Shown: piece by piece, positions 29,858 through 38,989 of the stretch | Layout: every line of letters starts with the position of its first letter | Numbering within the stretch: the first letter of the stretch is position 1 | From: Methanomassiliicoccales archaeon RumEn M2 | GTDB lineage: Archaea > Thermoplasmatota > Thermoplasmata > Methanomassiliicoccales > Methanomethylophilaceae | Reading direction: 5' to 3' | NCBI GenBank assembly: GCA_001421175.1 | Contig: LJKL01000012.1 | Span: forward strand, 1-64,000 | DNA: 64,000 nt | Translations under genes and position numbers: made by a program | Notes under the pieces: generated by a model | The model's input: only the letters and a program-made list of their open reading frames with translations | What the model was told of the DNA's origin: nothing | Databases searched by the model: none

Positions 29858-30777
29858 TCTATGCCGCCTCCAGTTATGTTTATGAACGCGTCATCCAGTG
29901 TTCCGGCGCGCACTTCCAGGGATACCAGGTGCTCTCTGTATCTCTGTATGATATCTGCCGCCTCCAGCGTCCTTTCAATAGGGATCACGAATCTCTCACC
30001 GTGCCTGGAGAATCTGACGGAATCCTTTCTGAGAGCGCTGTCGAAGGCTACCGGGTCCTTCGGGACCAATGTCAGCATATCAGAACTATATTCTTCCATG
30101 AGCTGGAACGGCGTCCCTTCCGCCACTATCCTGCCGTCGTTGATCACCACCACCATATCGGCTCCTTCTGCCTCCTCCATATAGTGCGTGGTCAGGAAGA
30201 CAGTGACTCCCTTCTTCTTCAGATCCAGTATAAGATTCCACACGTGCTTCCTGGTGCTCGGATCCAGTCCTGTGGTCGGTTCGTCCAGGAATATGAGCTT
30301 CGGTTTGTTGACCAGAGCTCTGGCTATGTCTGCCTTTCTCTTTTGTCCGCCGGATAGGATCTTGTATCTCCTGTCAGCCAGGTCCGTGATCTCCATGGCC
30401 GCCATGGCGTCATCCGCCATCCTGGCGGATTCATTCCTGTCCAGACCGTAGAGGGACCCCCTTACCAGGAGATTCTCCCTCACCGTCAGCAGAGGATCGA
30501 GGACCCCCCTTTGGAAGACGATACCTATGGATTCCTTGATCTCAGCATCGTCCTCTCCGAGTGAACGGCCGCCTATGATCACGCGGCCAGAGTCCGGTTC
30601 GAGGAGGGTGCAGAGCATGTTGATGGTGGTGCTCTTCCCCGCGCCGTTGGGACCGAGAAAGGCGAAAAGCTGTCCTTCTTTGACAGAGAAGCTGATATCG
30701 TTTACGGCTTTGATATCCCCGAAGGCCCTACTCAGCCCGGAAACCTCGATTATGGTTTCTGATCCGTCAGCAGACAC
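29854..30777 (-). CDS. ABC transporter ATP-binding protein (ABC-2 exporter)
   Basis: This 307-residue ATPase has Walker A GPNGAGKST and the Q-loop region GIVFQRGVLDPLLT. It also has signature LSGGQKRKADIARAL, Walker B LIFLDEPTTGLDPS and the switch His in FLTTHYMEEAE. The C-terminal 80 residues are the extra regulatory domain common in drug and polysaccharide exporters. I chose GTG 30777 because a strong TATA (GTATATATTT on the minus strand, 30802-30810) places transcription near it, implying a leaderless mRNA. The upstream ATG at 30858 would precede the promoter. The permease follows directly. Confidence 0.9.
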   Translation of the reverse strand: MSADGSETIIEVSGLSRAFGDIKAVNDISFSVKEGQLFAFLGPNGAGKSTTINMLCTLLEPDSGRVIIGGRSLGEDDAEIKESIGIVFQRGVLDPLLTVRENLLVRGSLYGLDRNESARMADDAMAAMEITDLADRRYKILSGGQKRKADIARALVNKPKLIFLDEPTTGLDPSTRKHVWNLILDLKKKGVTVFLTTHYMEEAEGADMVVVINDGRIVAEGTPFQLMEEYSSDMLTLVPKDPVAFDSALRKDSVRFSRHGERFVIPIERTLEAADIIQRYREHLVSLEVRAGTLDDAFINITGGGIE

Positions 30778-30801
30778 GGCGAATGTAATCGCAAGAGAGG
30801 A

Positions 30802-30810
30802 AATATATAC
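30802..30810 (-). promoter_or_regulatory. TATA box of the ABC-2 exporter operon
   Basis: The minus strand reads GTATATATTT, an excellent archaeal TATA box 25-30 bases upstream of the GTG at 30777. It lies between truA and the ATPase gene. Confidence 0.6.
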
Positions 30811-30821
30811 CTTTTGGTGGG

Positions 30822-31604
30822 CTATAGAGAAGAGAAGAAGAGTCTTCGGAGGGAGCATCTGAAAAGCTCCTCATCTATTGCGCAGTCCAGAAGACCGTCG
30901 TCCGGGACAGAGAACTCCACTCCTTTGTACTCAATGTCCACAAGGGTCAGGGCATCGGCTCTGGCGGTTCCGAAGGATATACTGTCCCCGTTCAGGGCCC
31001 TTTCCGCATCTTGTATGGACGCATCCCCCCGTCCGACAGCGTTCACGGCGCCGACGATCCGCCTTATGAGATGCCAGAGGAAGTATCTGGCCTGGAATCT
31101 GATGATTGCAGTGCCTTCGCCCCACTCCAAGCTTATGGATTCTATATTCGCTTCTGTGGGCTTGCCGTCCTGCTTGCAGAAATTCTTGAAATCGTGCCTA
31201 CCTTCGAAGAGCTTCAGGCAGGCCTCTACGGTTCCGCGGTCCATGCCGTCCGATTTTAGGACGTACTTGTATATCCGGGAGTTCGCCCAGCGCGGATTGA
31301 AGCTCTCGTCCACATCTGCTATTGACCTGTAGTATACGCCTTTGGACACGGCGTTGAGGCCCTTGAGAAGTTCCCGGTCGTTATGGATCTCCGTGTTGAA
31401 GACGATCACGTTACCCAAGGAATTGACACCGGCATCTGTTCTGCTGGCACATTTGAAGTTGAACCATTCCGAATCCCTTCCTCCGCTGATAAGGGACAGA
31501 TTGGAGAGGACCTCCCCCTCCACGGTCCTGAGGCCGGGCTGGTACTGGGATCCGCTGAAGCCCTCTCCCTCATAGGCTATTTTCACGGCCACTCTTCGGG
31601 TCAT
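30822..31604 (-). CDS. truA: tRNA pseudouridine synthase A
   Basis: The 260-residue enzyme isomerises uridines at positions 38-40 of the tRNA anticodon arm. It shows the family opening VKIAYEGEGFSGSQYQPG, the catalytic aspartate motif CASRTDAGVNSLGNV and FQARYFLWHLIRRIVGA near the C terminus. The start ATG 31604 overlaps the purD stop (ATGA), so it is translated with purD and hypB upstream. The usual length is about 260-270. Confidence 0.93.
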   Translation of the reverse strand: MTRRVAVKIAYEGEGFSGSQYQPGLRTVEGEVLSNLSLISGGRDSEWFNFKCASRTDAGVNSLGNVIVFNTEIHNDRELLKGLNAVSKGVYYRSIADVDESFNPRWANSRIYKYVLKSDGMDRGTVEACLKLFEGRHDFKNFCKQDGKPTEANIESISLEWGEGTAIIRFQARYFLWHLIRRIVGAVNAVGRGDASIQDAERALNGDSISFGTARADALTLVDIEYKGVEFSVPDDGLLDCAIDEELFRCSLRRLFFSSL

Positions 31605-32920
31605 AGGCTCTTCATATGATCTATTCTGCGCTGGATGAGCTCCTTTTTGCCTATGTCATGACGAACAAAAACATGCTCGCTCTTGACATGTGCGAGGGCT
31701 CTCTCGCACTTTTCCTCAGCTTCGGATATGCTTCCGGCGATACCGACGATACCGACCGAGCGGGATCTCCCGGTAACCAGTTTCCCGTTCACCATGTCAA
31801 CGTTCGCATAGAACACCTTGGCCCCTTCCAAGGATACGCCGTCCTCATCGACGGTTATCGCCTTCCCGTATACGGGGTTGGTGCCGTATCCTTCCGGCAC
31901 AACGTATTTGCAGACGGTCGCTGCCTTCCTGAATCTGACGATCTCACTCATGTTGCCGCCCGCCATAGCGCGGCATATGTCTTCGAAGCTGTCCTCCAGG
32001 ATGGGAAGCACATTCATGGCCTCCGGGTCGCCGAATCTGGCGTTTATCTCGATGATCTTCGGGCCGTTCTTGGTCAGCATGAACTGGCCATACATAGGAC
32101 CGCGGTAAGGGCAGCCCTCCTTCGACATCGCTTTGACGATCTTCCTCAGGATATTCAGCGCGTCCTCTCTGTCCTTCTTCGTGACGAAGGGCAGAAGATG
32201 ATCCGCATCGGAATAGGAGCCCATACCTCCCGTGTTGGGCCCGACATCCCCCTCGTATGCTCTCTTATGATCCTGAACCAGGGGCATCGGTGCTATGTTC
32301 CTTCCGTCGCAGAATACCATCTGGGTGAATTCCTCCCCCACTGCCCTCTCTTCGAGTATGACTCCCGCGCCGCCTATGTTGTTGTCGAAGATCTCATTGA
32401 TGTACTCCATCGTATCCTCGAAGCTGTGGAGATGCTCGCCCTGGACCTTCACACCTTTGCCGCCGGTAAGTCCTATGGGCTTCACGACGATCTCGTGATC
32501 CACTTTTTTCAGATATTCTTCCGCGTCCTTCGCGTTATCGAAGGACGCGAATCCCAGATTCCCTTCGATGCCGTGATCCTTAACGAGGTTCCTCATGAAA
32601 GATTTGGACGTCTCTATCCTGGCTGCGGCCTTGGTGGGTGATGCGCAGGGTATCCCTGCCTTTTCGAGAGCGTCTACGATACCTGCTTCCAGAGGGGCCT
32701 CTGGTCCGACGAAGGCCATCTCCACCGAGTTCTCGAGAGCGAAATCGCGTACCCTCTCAACATCCTTCTCGTTGATCAGAGCGTATTTCTTCGCTCTCGC
32801 TACGATCCCCGGATTGACATTGCTCATCACTGCGTATATCTCGGAGCCCGCTCTGTGGAAAGCCTCCACCGCCGCATGCTCCCTCCCGCCTCCGCCTACG
32901 GTAAGAACCCGCATGTTCAC
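31601..32920 (-). CDS. purD: Phosphoribosylamine-glycine ligase
   Basis: This 439-residue ATP-grasp enzyme makes GAR in purine synthesis. Visible features are the N-terminal MRVLTVGGGGREHA, the ATP-grasp region VVKPIGLTGGKGVKV and VGPNTGGMGSYSD, and the metal-binding IIEINARFGDPEAMN. Two ATGs (MNM) begin it; the first at 32920 overlaps the stop of hypB by 4 bases. Coupling of purD to a hydrogenase maturation gene appears to be a local arrangement rather than a pathway link. Confidence 0.95.
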   Translation of the reverse strand: MNMRVLTVGGGGREHAAVEAFHRAGSEIYAVMSNVNPGIVARAKKYALINEKDVERVRDFALENSVEMAFVGPEAPLEAGIVDALEKAGIPCASPTKAAARIETSKSFMRNLVKDHGIEGNLGFASFDNAKDAEEYLKKVDHEIVVKPIGLTGGKGVKVQGEHLHSFEDTMEYINEIFDNNIGGAGVILEERAVGEEFTQMVFCDGRNIAPMPLVQDHKRAYEGDVGPNTGGMGSYSDADHLLPFVTKKDREDALNILRKIVKAMSKEGCPYRGPMYGQFMLTKNGPKIIEINARFGDPEAMNVLPILEDSFEDICRAMAGGNMSEIVRFRKAATVCKYVVPEGYGTNPVYGKAITVDEDGVSLEGAKVFYANVDMVNGKLVTGRSRSVGIVGIAGSISEAEEKCERALAHVKSEHVFVRHDIGKKELIQRRIDHMKSL

Positions 32921-33570
32921 AGCCCCATTTCCGAGATTATCTCGTCAACGCCACTGTCCTTCTTCACGCTGCACATCATGATCTCCCGCCTTCCGCCGGT
33001 GAGTCTGGAGTAATCGCCTGCGATCACCGTCGGATCCACATCTACGGCGTCGGCTATATCAATCTTGTTAAGCACTGCCAGATCGGAATGGAGGAATATG
33101 TCCGGGTGCTTTCTCACCATATCGTCGCCTTCGGTGACGGATATGACCACGACCCTTATGTCCGCACCCAAGGGGAAATCGGCGGGGCAAACCAGGTTCC
33201 CGACGTTCTCTATCAGCAGAACATCGATGCGGTCAAGGTCCATCTGGTGCAGCGCCCGGTGTATCATGTTCGCATCCAGGTGGCATTCTTTGCCCGTGTT
33301 GCAATTGTAGGCATCGATCCCCGATCTCTTCATCCTTCCGAAATCGTCCTCGCCCGTGACGTCGCCGGCGATGGCCCCGACCTTCAGCCCCTTGGCGGCC
33401 AGCTTCTCGCCTATTTTGATGATCAGTGATGTCTTCCCGGACCCGATGGAGCCCATGAAGTCTACCGACATTATGTCGTGCTCCTTCAACAGCTCATAGT
33501 TCTCGCGGGCCAGTTTACTGTTCTCCCGGAGGACGTCGTATTCCATGCTGACGTCGGTGATCTTGTGCAT
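32917..33570 (-). CDS. hypB: Hydrogenase maturation GTPase HypB
   Basis: The 217-residue protein inserts nickel into NiFe hydrogenase precursors. It contains the P-loop FMGSIGSGKTSL, GDVTGEDDFGRMKR, the conserved CHLD segment (GKECHLDANMIHRAL), LLIENVGNLVCPADFPLG with the metal-binding Cys, and the GTP-specifying VLNKIDIAD. No N-terminal histidine stretch is present. The partner hypA is not next to it; hypE is at 47538. The presence of HypB implies that the organism makes NiFe hydrogenase. The gene is transcribed away from the HerA-like ATPase. Confidence 0.94.
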   Translation of the reverse strand: MHKITDVSMEYDVLRENSKLARENYELLKEHDIMSVDFMGSIGSGKTSLIIKIGEKLAAKGLKVGAIAGDVTGEDDFGRMKRSGIDAYNCNTGKECHLDANMIHRALHQMDLDRIDVLLIENVGNLVCPADFPLGADIRVVVISVTEGDDMVRKHPDIFLHSDLAVLNKIDIADAVDVDPTVIAGDYSRLTGGRREIMMCSVKKDSGVDEIISEMGL

Positions 33571-33708
33571 GCTCTCTCGAATCAGCTAATCCGTATTAAC
33601 CGTTGCCCAACCACGCAGGAAGGTACACCGCCTCAAGGAAGCTTCCACCTTCGCAAAGTATCATTACGGGGAAGTCTCATAACCAACACCGTAAGGAACG
33701 GCCACATC

Positions 33709-35175
33709 ATGTACGCGGACGGGAAATTGTGGATTGCCAAGGCGGAAAACAAGATTCATCTCCTCCCGAAGTATGCGAACAGGCACGGGCTGATCGCAGG
33801 TGCCAGCGGCACGGGGAAGACGGTAACGATCAAGGTGATGGCGGAATCCTTCAGCGCCATGGGCGTCCCCGTCTTCATGGCCGACATAAAGGGTGACGTC
33901 GGGGGTCTCTGCAGGGCAGGCAAAGACAGCGAGAGCATGAGGAAGAGAATATCCTCTCTCGGTGTAGACGGATTCGATTATACTGGATATCCCTGCGAGT
34001 TCTGGGACATCTACGGGGAGAAGGGACATCCGGTGAGGACGACCCTGGAATCCATGGGAACGGACCTGCTCTCCAGGATGATGGGGATGTCCGAGGTCCA
34101 GGAAGATGTCCTGAGGATGGTTTTCAGGATATGCGAGGAGGAGGGCTGGAGGCTAGTCGACACCAAGGACCTTAGGGCTGCCGTCAGCTTCATAAGCGAT
34201 CACAGGAAGGATTACGAGGATGAGTACGGGAGCCTTAACCCCCAATCCATGAGTGTCATACAGAGATCGGTGATGGCCCTGGAGGATATAGGGGGAGACA
34301 TGTTCTTCGGCGAACCGGCTTTGGATATATACGATTGGATGAGCACGGCCCCCGACGGACGTGGGATGATCAATATATTGTCGGGTGTGAAACTTGCAAG
34401 GAATCCGGAATTATACTCGACATTCATGATCTGGCTCATGGAGGAGCTCTTCGATGTTCTTCCGGAAGTTGGGGATCTTGACAAGCCGAAGCTGGTGTTC
34501 TTCTTCGACGAGGCCCACATGCTTTTCGGCGACTCTTCGCCCGCACTGACAAAGAAGGTGGAGCAGACGGTCAAGTTGATACGTTCCAAAGGTGTGGGCA
34601 TATATTTCATATCACAGAGCCCCTCCGATATACCGGACGGAGTGCTGGCACAGCTCAGCAACAGGATCCAGCATGCTCTTCGTGCCTATACGCCGAAAGA
34701 GCAGAAGGCGGTGCGTGCCGCAGCGGAGACCTTCCGCAGCAACCCCGGATTCAAGACGGCGGAAGCAATAATGGAGCTGGGGACCGGGGAGGCGCTGGTG
34801 TCGTTCCTGGATGAGAGGGGAAGCCCGTCCGTGGTGGAGAGGGCGATGATCCTTCCGCCGCAGTCCTTCCTGGGGGCCATAAGCGATGACGATTACAGGG
34901 TTATGACGGAGAGCAGCGCGCTCGATGTCAAGTACAGGGACAGATTGGACGCGGAAACGGCCTACGAGGAGCTGACCGAGATAAAGGAGGCCAAGGCCAA
35001 GGAAGCGGCGAAGGCCGTGAAGGAGGAATCTAAAAAGAAGACCTCCGCCTCTCCCCGGACCAGGAAGACCAAGTCGCGCACGGAGAAGACCGTGGACCGG
35101 GCTATAGGCAACGCCGCCTCCGCCATAGGGCGCGGCATAGGTAACAAGATCTCCAAGAGACTGTTCGGAAGGTAA
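33709..35175 (+). CDS. HerA-like P-loop ATPase (DUF853/YjgR family)
   Basis: This 488-residue ATPase starts at ATG 33709 (MYADGKLWIAKAENKIHLLP). The frame upstream is open but unlike the family. It has Walker A LIAGASGTGKTVTIKVM, Walker B LVFFFDEAHMLFG and the sensor-like YFISQSPSDIPDGVLAQLSN, which are the marks of the HerA/FtsK-related DUF853 group. The C-terminal 60 residues are very rich in Lys, Ala and Arg (KAKEAAKAVKEESKKK). They may bind nucleic acid or pass through a membrane surface. The biological role of this family is unsettled. The gene ends 5 bases before gatD. Confidence 0.85.
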   Translation: MYADGKLWIAKAENKIHLLPKYANRHGLIAGASGTGKTVTIKVMAESFSAMGVPVFMADIKGDVGGLCRAGKDSESMRKRISSLGVDGFDYTGYPCEFWDIYGEKGHPVRTTLESMGTDLLSRMMGMSEVQEDVLRMVFRICEEEGWRLVDTKDLRAAVSFISDHRKDYEDEYGSLNPQSMSVIQRSVMALEDIGGDMFFGEPALDIYDWMSTAPDGRGMINILSGVKLARNPELYSTFMIWLMEELFDVLPEVGDLDKPKLVFFFDEAHMLFGDSSPALTKKVEQTVKLIRSKGVGIYFISQSPSDIPDGVLAQLSNRIQHALRAYTPKEQKAVRAAAETFRSNPGFKTAEAIMELGTGEALVSFLDERGSPSVVERAMILPPQSFLGAISDDDYRVMTESSALDVKYRDRLDAETAYEELTEIKEAKAKEAAKAVKEESKKKTSASPRTRKTKSRTEKTVDRAIGNAASAIGRGIGNKISKRLFGR

Positions 35176-35180
35176 GGATC

Positions 35181-36476
35181 ATGGTATATTCTGAAATGCT
35201 GTTGAAGAAGCTGAAAGAGGCGGATGCGAAAGAAGGAGACCGAATATCCGTCAGGAGGGGCGACGAAGAATATGTGGGGAGGCTGATGCCCCACCATGAT
35301 TTCAGCGCTCCAGACGTATTGATATTGAAGATGAAGAGCGGGTACAACATAGGGATCCGCGTACTCGGGGACAGCGAGATAGAGGTCATCGAAAGACCCA
35401 GCATCGTCGCGGTGAAGAGAGAGGAGACGAAGGCACGGGAGGGATTTCCGAATTTTACCCTGGTCAGCACGGGAGGGACCATCGCGTCATTCGTGGATTA
35501 CCGCACGGGTGCGGTTCGCCCGGCCATGTCCGCATCGGAACTGGTGGATGCTGTTCCGGAGTTGAGGGACATAGCCAACATCAAGGCCAGGGTCCTTTTC
35601 TCGATATTCTCGGAGAACATGAACGTCAGTCACTGGCAGGAGCTGGCCGATGTGGTGGCCGAAGAGATCAACTCAGGCGCCGATGCGGTCATAATACCTC
35701 ACGGGACGGACACCATGGGCTACACAGCGGCCGCTCTGAGCTTCATGCTGGGAGATGTTCCGAGACCAGTGGTCCTTGTGGGGGCCCAGAGGTCGTCGGA
35801 CCGTCCGTCCTCGGATGCGTCCAGCAATATGATGGCATGTGCCAGGTTCTGCGCGGAAGGCAAGGCTGCCGGGGTATTCGTGGTTATGCACGAAGCTTTG
35901 GGCGACGATCTTTTCTCCGTTCATATAGGTTCACGCGTAAGGAAGATGCACACATCCCGCAGGGACTCCTTCAAGAGCGTCAACGTACCGCCTGCGGCAA
36001 CGGTGCGCAAGGACGGAAGCGTGGAGTACCGCGGCGAGCTCCGGCCCCCTTCTAAAGGCAAGGCGGCGGCGAGGACCGCCATGGATGAGAGAACAGTCCT
36101 ATTGCAATATTATCCCGGAATGGACCCCAAGGTCTTTGGTCCGGTCATAATGGGCAGCCGTGGCGTTGTTATCGCGGGAACGGGCCTGGGTCATGTGGGA
36201 GAGCCGATGTGCGGGGTCCTGAAGGAAGCGTGTGAAAAGGGCATAGTCGTGGTCATGACATCCCAATGCCTGGGAGGCACCACCAACATGAACGTCTACG
36301 ATACTGGCAGGGACCTGATATCGGCAGGCGTCATATCTGTGGGGGATATGCTACCTGAGGTCGCATACGTGAAGTTAATGTGGGCACTGGCCAACAGTAA
36401 GTCCGCCGATGATGCGAAGAGGATGATGGTAGAGCCGATGGCGAATGAGACAGGCAGCAGGAGGTGCGTGCTTTGA
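35181..36476 (+). CDS. gatD: Glutamyl-tRNA(Gln) amidotransferase subunit D
   Basis: The 431-residue subunit is the asparaginase-type glutaminase of the archaeal GatDE complex. That complex turns Glu-tRNA(Gln) into Gln-tRNA(Gln). The N-terminal beta domain is followed by VSTGGTIASFVDYRTGAV with the first catalytic Thr, then IIPHGTDTMGYTAAALSFML with the second Thr-Asp, and VVLVGAQRSSDRPSSDAS. All these belong to the L-asparaginase active site. The start ATG 35181 follows the ATPase gene closely, and the end overlaps gatE. Its presence indicates that the organism lacks direct glutaminylation of tRNA(Gln). Confidence 0.96.
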   Translation: MVYSEMLLKKLKEADAKEGDRISVRRGDEEYVGRLMPHHDFSAPDVLILKMKSGYNIGIRVLGDSEIEVIERPSIVAVKREETKAREGFPNFTLVSTGGTIASFVDYRTGAVRPAMSASELVDAVPELRDIANIKARVLFSIFSENMNVSHWQELADVVAEEINSGADAVIIPHGTDTMGYTAAALSFMLGDVPRPVVLVGAQRSSDRPSSDASSNMMACARFCAEGKAAGVFVVMHEALGDDLFSVHIGSRVRKMHTSRRDSFKSVNVPPAATVRKDGSVEYRGELRPPSKGKAAARTAMDERTVLLQYYPGMDPKVFGPVIMGSRGVVIAGTGLGHVGEPMCGVLKEACEKGIVVVMTSQCLGGTTNMNVYDTGRDLISAGVISVGDMLPEVAYVKLMWALANSKSADDAKRMMVEPMANETGSRRCVL

Positions 36477-38344
36477 AGGGCTCTCCTGAACTGGTATGCG
36501 GCATAGAGATACACCAGCAGCTTAGCACCAGGAAGCTGTTCTGCTCCTGCGAGAGCCACCTTTGTGACGAGGGCAACGGAGCCTACTTCAGGAAGCTTAG
36601 ACCGACCACCGGGGAGACCGGCGAGATCGACAGAGCTGCTCTGGCACAGTATAATAAAGGTATAGGATTCAGATATCAGATGGCCGAAGGCGTATCCTGT
36701 TTGGTAGATCTTGATGAGGAGCCCCCGAACGGACCCGACCCGGAGGCTCTGGAGACAGCACTCGTTTTCTCGGAGATGTTGCACGCCAGGATAGCCGATG
36801 AGATACATTTCATGAGGAAAGTGGTGGTTGACGGCTCCAACACCGGAGGCTACCAGAGGACCGCACTGGTCTCTACCGGAGGCTGGGTCGAGGTCAACGG
36901 CAGGAAGATCTCAATACTCTCGGTATGTCTGGAGGAGGATGCCGCCAGGAAGATCGAGGAGAAGGACGGGGAGATCACATACCGCCTGGACCGTCTGGGC
37001 ATTCCGCTTATAGAGGTTGCAACGGGTCCCGACATAAGGACCCCGGAGGAGGCCATGGAGACGGCTCTCAGGATAGGGACCCTTCTAAGAGCCACAAGGA
37101 GAGTTAAGAGGGGCATCGGCACCATAAGGGAGGACCTGAACATATCGATACCCGGCGGAGCGCGCGTAGAGATAAAGGGCGCTCAGGAGCTGAGACTTTT
37201 GCCGGATTACGTATCCAACGAGGTTACCAGGCAGAAGATGCTCCTTGCCGTGAAGGAGATACTGAATGAAAGGGGGACAGTACCCGCCGATACGGATATT
37301 GAGGATGTTACCGACATTTTCGCAGATTCCGAGTCGAAGGTCATCACAGGGGCGCTGTCATCCAAGGGGAAGGTGCTTGCCGTGAGGCTCCCGGGATTCG
37401 CGGGAGTGATGAACGGTGACGGTGGCAAACTCCGTCTCGGAGCAGAGATGGCGCAAAGAGCCAGGACCAGAGGGGTCAAGGGGATATTCCATTCTGATGA
37501 GCTGCCCGCCTACGGTATAGAGCAGCGTTACGTAGACAGCCTAAGAGAGAGACTTGGGCTTGATGGCTCAGATGACGCCTTCGCAATATGCGCCGCGCCC
37601 GAGAAGAAGGCCCGTTCCGCCCTTGCGGCTGCGGTGGAAAGGGCAAACGAAGCTCTCGGGGGAATTCCGGAGGAGACCAGGGATCCGCTGCCAGATGGCA
37701 CATCGAAGTACTCGAGGCCCCTCCCCGGCGCAGCCAGGATGTATCCGGAGACGGACGTTCCGCCTAAGGAGATAACCGATGAGAAGCTGAAGCAGATACG
37801 GGCCAGCCTTCCGGAGCTGCCTGAGGAGACCGAGGCCCGCCTTATCACGGATCACGGAGTCAACAGACAGCAGGCCAGGCAGCTGGTAAGGCAGGACTTC
37901 GCAGAGCTGTTCGAGCGCGCCTGCAACACCTACGTCGATATGTCAGCGGTAATAGCGACGACCTTCCTGAACACTTACAGTGAATTGGAGAAGGCGGGCG
38001 TGGACACCTCCTCGATAAGCGAAGCGGATGTGATGGCGGTATTCTCGCTGCTCTCGGAATCCAAATTCGCCAAGGAGGCCCTGCCGGACGTTCTGAAGGA
38101 AGTTGCTTCCGGGACTCCCCCGGAAAAGGCCCCGGGCAAGCTGGGTCTCGAGTCCATGAACGACCGGGAGGCCGAAAGGATAATCGACTCCATATTGAAG
38201 GAACGGGAGGAGTTCGTGAGGTCCAAGGGCAAAGCGGCGGCAGGGCCGCTGATGGGCCCGGTCATGGAATCCCTTAGGGGCAAGGTTGACGGCAAGAAGG
38301 CCAGCCAGCTTCTGTCGGAGGCTATAGCCAGGATGATAGGCTAA
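36464..38344 (+). CDS. gatE: Glutamyl-tRNA(Gln) amidotransferase subunit E
   Basis: The 626-residue kinase/amidotransferase subunit phosphorylates Glu-tRNA(Gln) and transfers ammonia. It begins with the GatB/E cradle (LVCGIEIHQQLSTRKLFCSC), carries the inserted AspRS-like domain unique to GatE (FADSESKVITGALSSKGKV), and ends with the helical YqeY tail (ESMNDREAERIIDSILKE). The gene overlaps gatD by 13 bases if GTG 36464 is used. A TTG at 36473 that overlaps the gatD stop (TTGA) is equally plausible and changes only three residues. Confidence 0.95.
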   Translation: MRALKGSPELVCGIEIHQQLSTRKLFCSCESHLCDEGNGAYFRKLRPTTGETGEIDRAALAQYNKGIGFRYQMAEGVSCLVDLDEEPPNGPDPEALETALVFSEMLHARIADEIHFMRKVVVDGSNTGGYQRTALVSTGGWVEVNGRKISILSVCLEEDAARKIEEKDGEITYRLDRLGIPLIEVATGPDIRTPEEAMETALRIGTLLRATRRVKRGIGTIREDLNISIPGGARVEIKGAQELRLLPDYVSNEVTRQKMLLAVKEILNERGTVPADTDIEDVTDIFADSESKVITGALSSKGKVLAVRLPGFAGVMNGDGGKLRLGAEMAQRARTRGVKGIFHSDELPAYGIEQRYVDSLRERLGLDGSDDAFAICAAPEKKARSALAAAVERANEALGGIPEETRDPLPDGTSKYSRPLPGAARMYPETDVPPKEITDEKLKQIRASLPELPEETEARLITDHGVNRQQARQLVRQDFAELFERACNTYVDMSAVIATTFLNTYSELEKAGVDTSSISEADVMAVFSLLSESKFAKEALPDVLKEVASGTPPEKAPGKLGLESMNDREAERIIDSILKEREEFVRSKGKAAAGPLMGPVMESLRGKVDGKKASQLLSEAIARMIG

Positions 38345-38925
38345 GGTCTGATCTCAAGTACCCTGAGGGTCTCGAAGAAGAGCGGGAGACGACCCAGTTC
38401 GGAGACTTCCATGCCTTCGAGCAGACAGTCCAGCCGCTCCCGGTCCATCAGAGAGGAGACAACGATTATGATCCTCCCTCCGCATTCCAGGTGCTTCTCC
38501 GCGCAACGGATTAGTCTCGGGAGGGGACCGATGCCGTCGGGACCCCCGGACCACGCTCTCTCCAATTCGCCGTCCTCGCTTACAGGCAGGTAGGGCAGAT
38601 TGAAGATGAAGGTATCGAAGACCCCCTCTACGCGTTCGCATAAGTCGGATACGAGGACATATGCTTCCAGCCCGTTTCTGCGGAAGTTCTCTCTGGTACA
38701 TTCCACTGCCCGTTCGTTTATATCGACGGCTGTAACCAAAGCTCCGTTGCTGGCACAGTGCATTGAAACTATGCCCGAGCCGCATCCGATCTCAAGGACC
38801 GATTCTCCTCTGAGAACATCGAAGGACCCTATCAGCAGATAGCTGTCCTCTGACGGGGGGTACACATCCGTGCACGTTTCAACGTATATCCGTTCGTCGA
38901 TCTTCATCCTGTCATGTAATCGCAT
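38341..38925 (-). CDS. HemK/PrmC-type methyltransferase (archaeal Mtq2-like)
   Basis: This 194-residue SAM methyltransferase has VYPPSEDSYLLI, the SAM motif VLEIGCGSGIVSMH, and NLPYLP in place of the standard NPPY. The Asn-x-Pro-Tyr element recognises glutamine amide in HemK enzymes. Archaeal and eukaryotic members of this size, which lack the N-terminal domain, modify release factor 1 and work with Trm112. The substitution of the first proline by leucine is mild and still keeps N and PY. ATG 38925 is used; ATG 38907 is an alternative. Its tail overlaps the gatE end by 4 bases, convergent. Confidence 0.85.
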   Translation of the reverse strand: MRLHDRMKIDERIYVETCTDVYPPSEDSYLLIGSFDVLRGESVLEIGCGSGIVSMHCASNGALVTAVDINERAVECTRENFRRNGLEAYVLVSDLCERVEGVFDTFIFNLPYLPVSEDGELERAWSGGPDGIGPLPRLIRCAEKHLECGGRIIIVVSSLMDRERLDCLLEGMEVSELGRLPLFFETLRVLEIRP

Positions 38926-38957
38926 TGTCGATTTACTGATTGTGCCTGCCTTTCCAC

Positions 38958-38966
38958 ATTTTATAT
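38958..38966 (+). promoter_or_regulatory. TATA box of the metallo-hydrolase gene
   Basis: ATTTTATAT is 25-30 bases upstream of GTG 38990, so the transcript should start at the initiation codon itself, a leaderless mRNA. Confidence 0.55.
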
Positions 38967-38989
38967 TCTGATAGCGTTACAGACAAACG

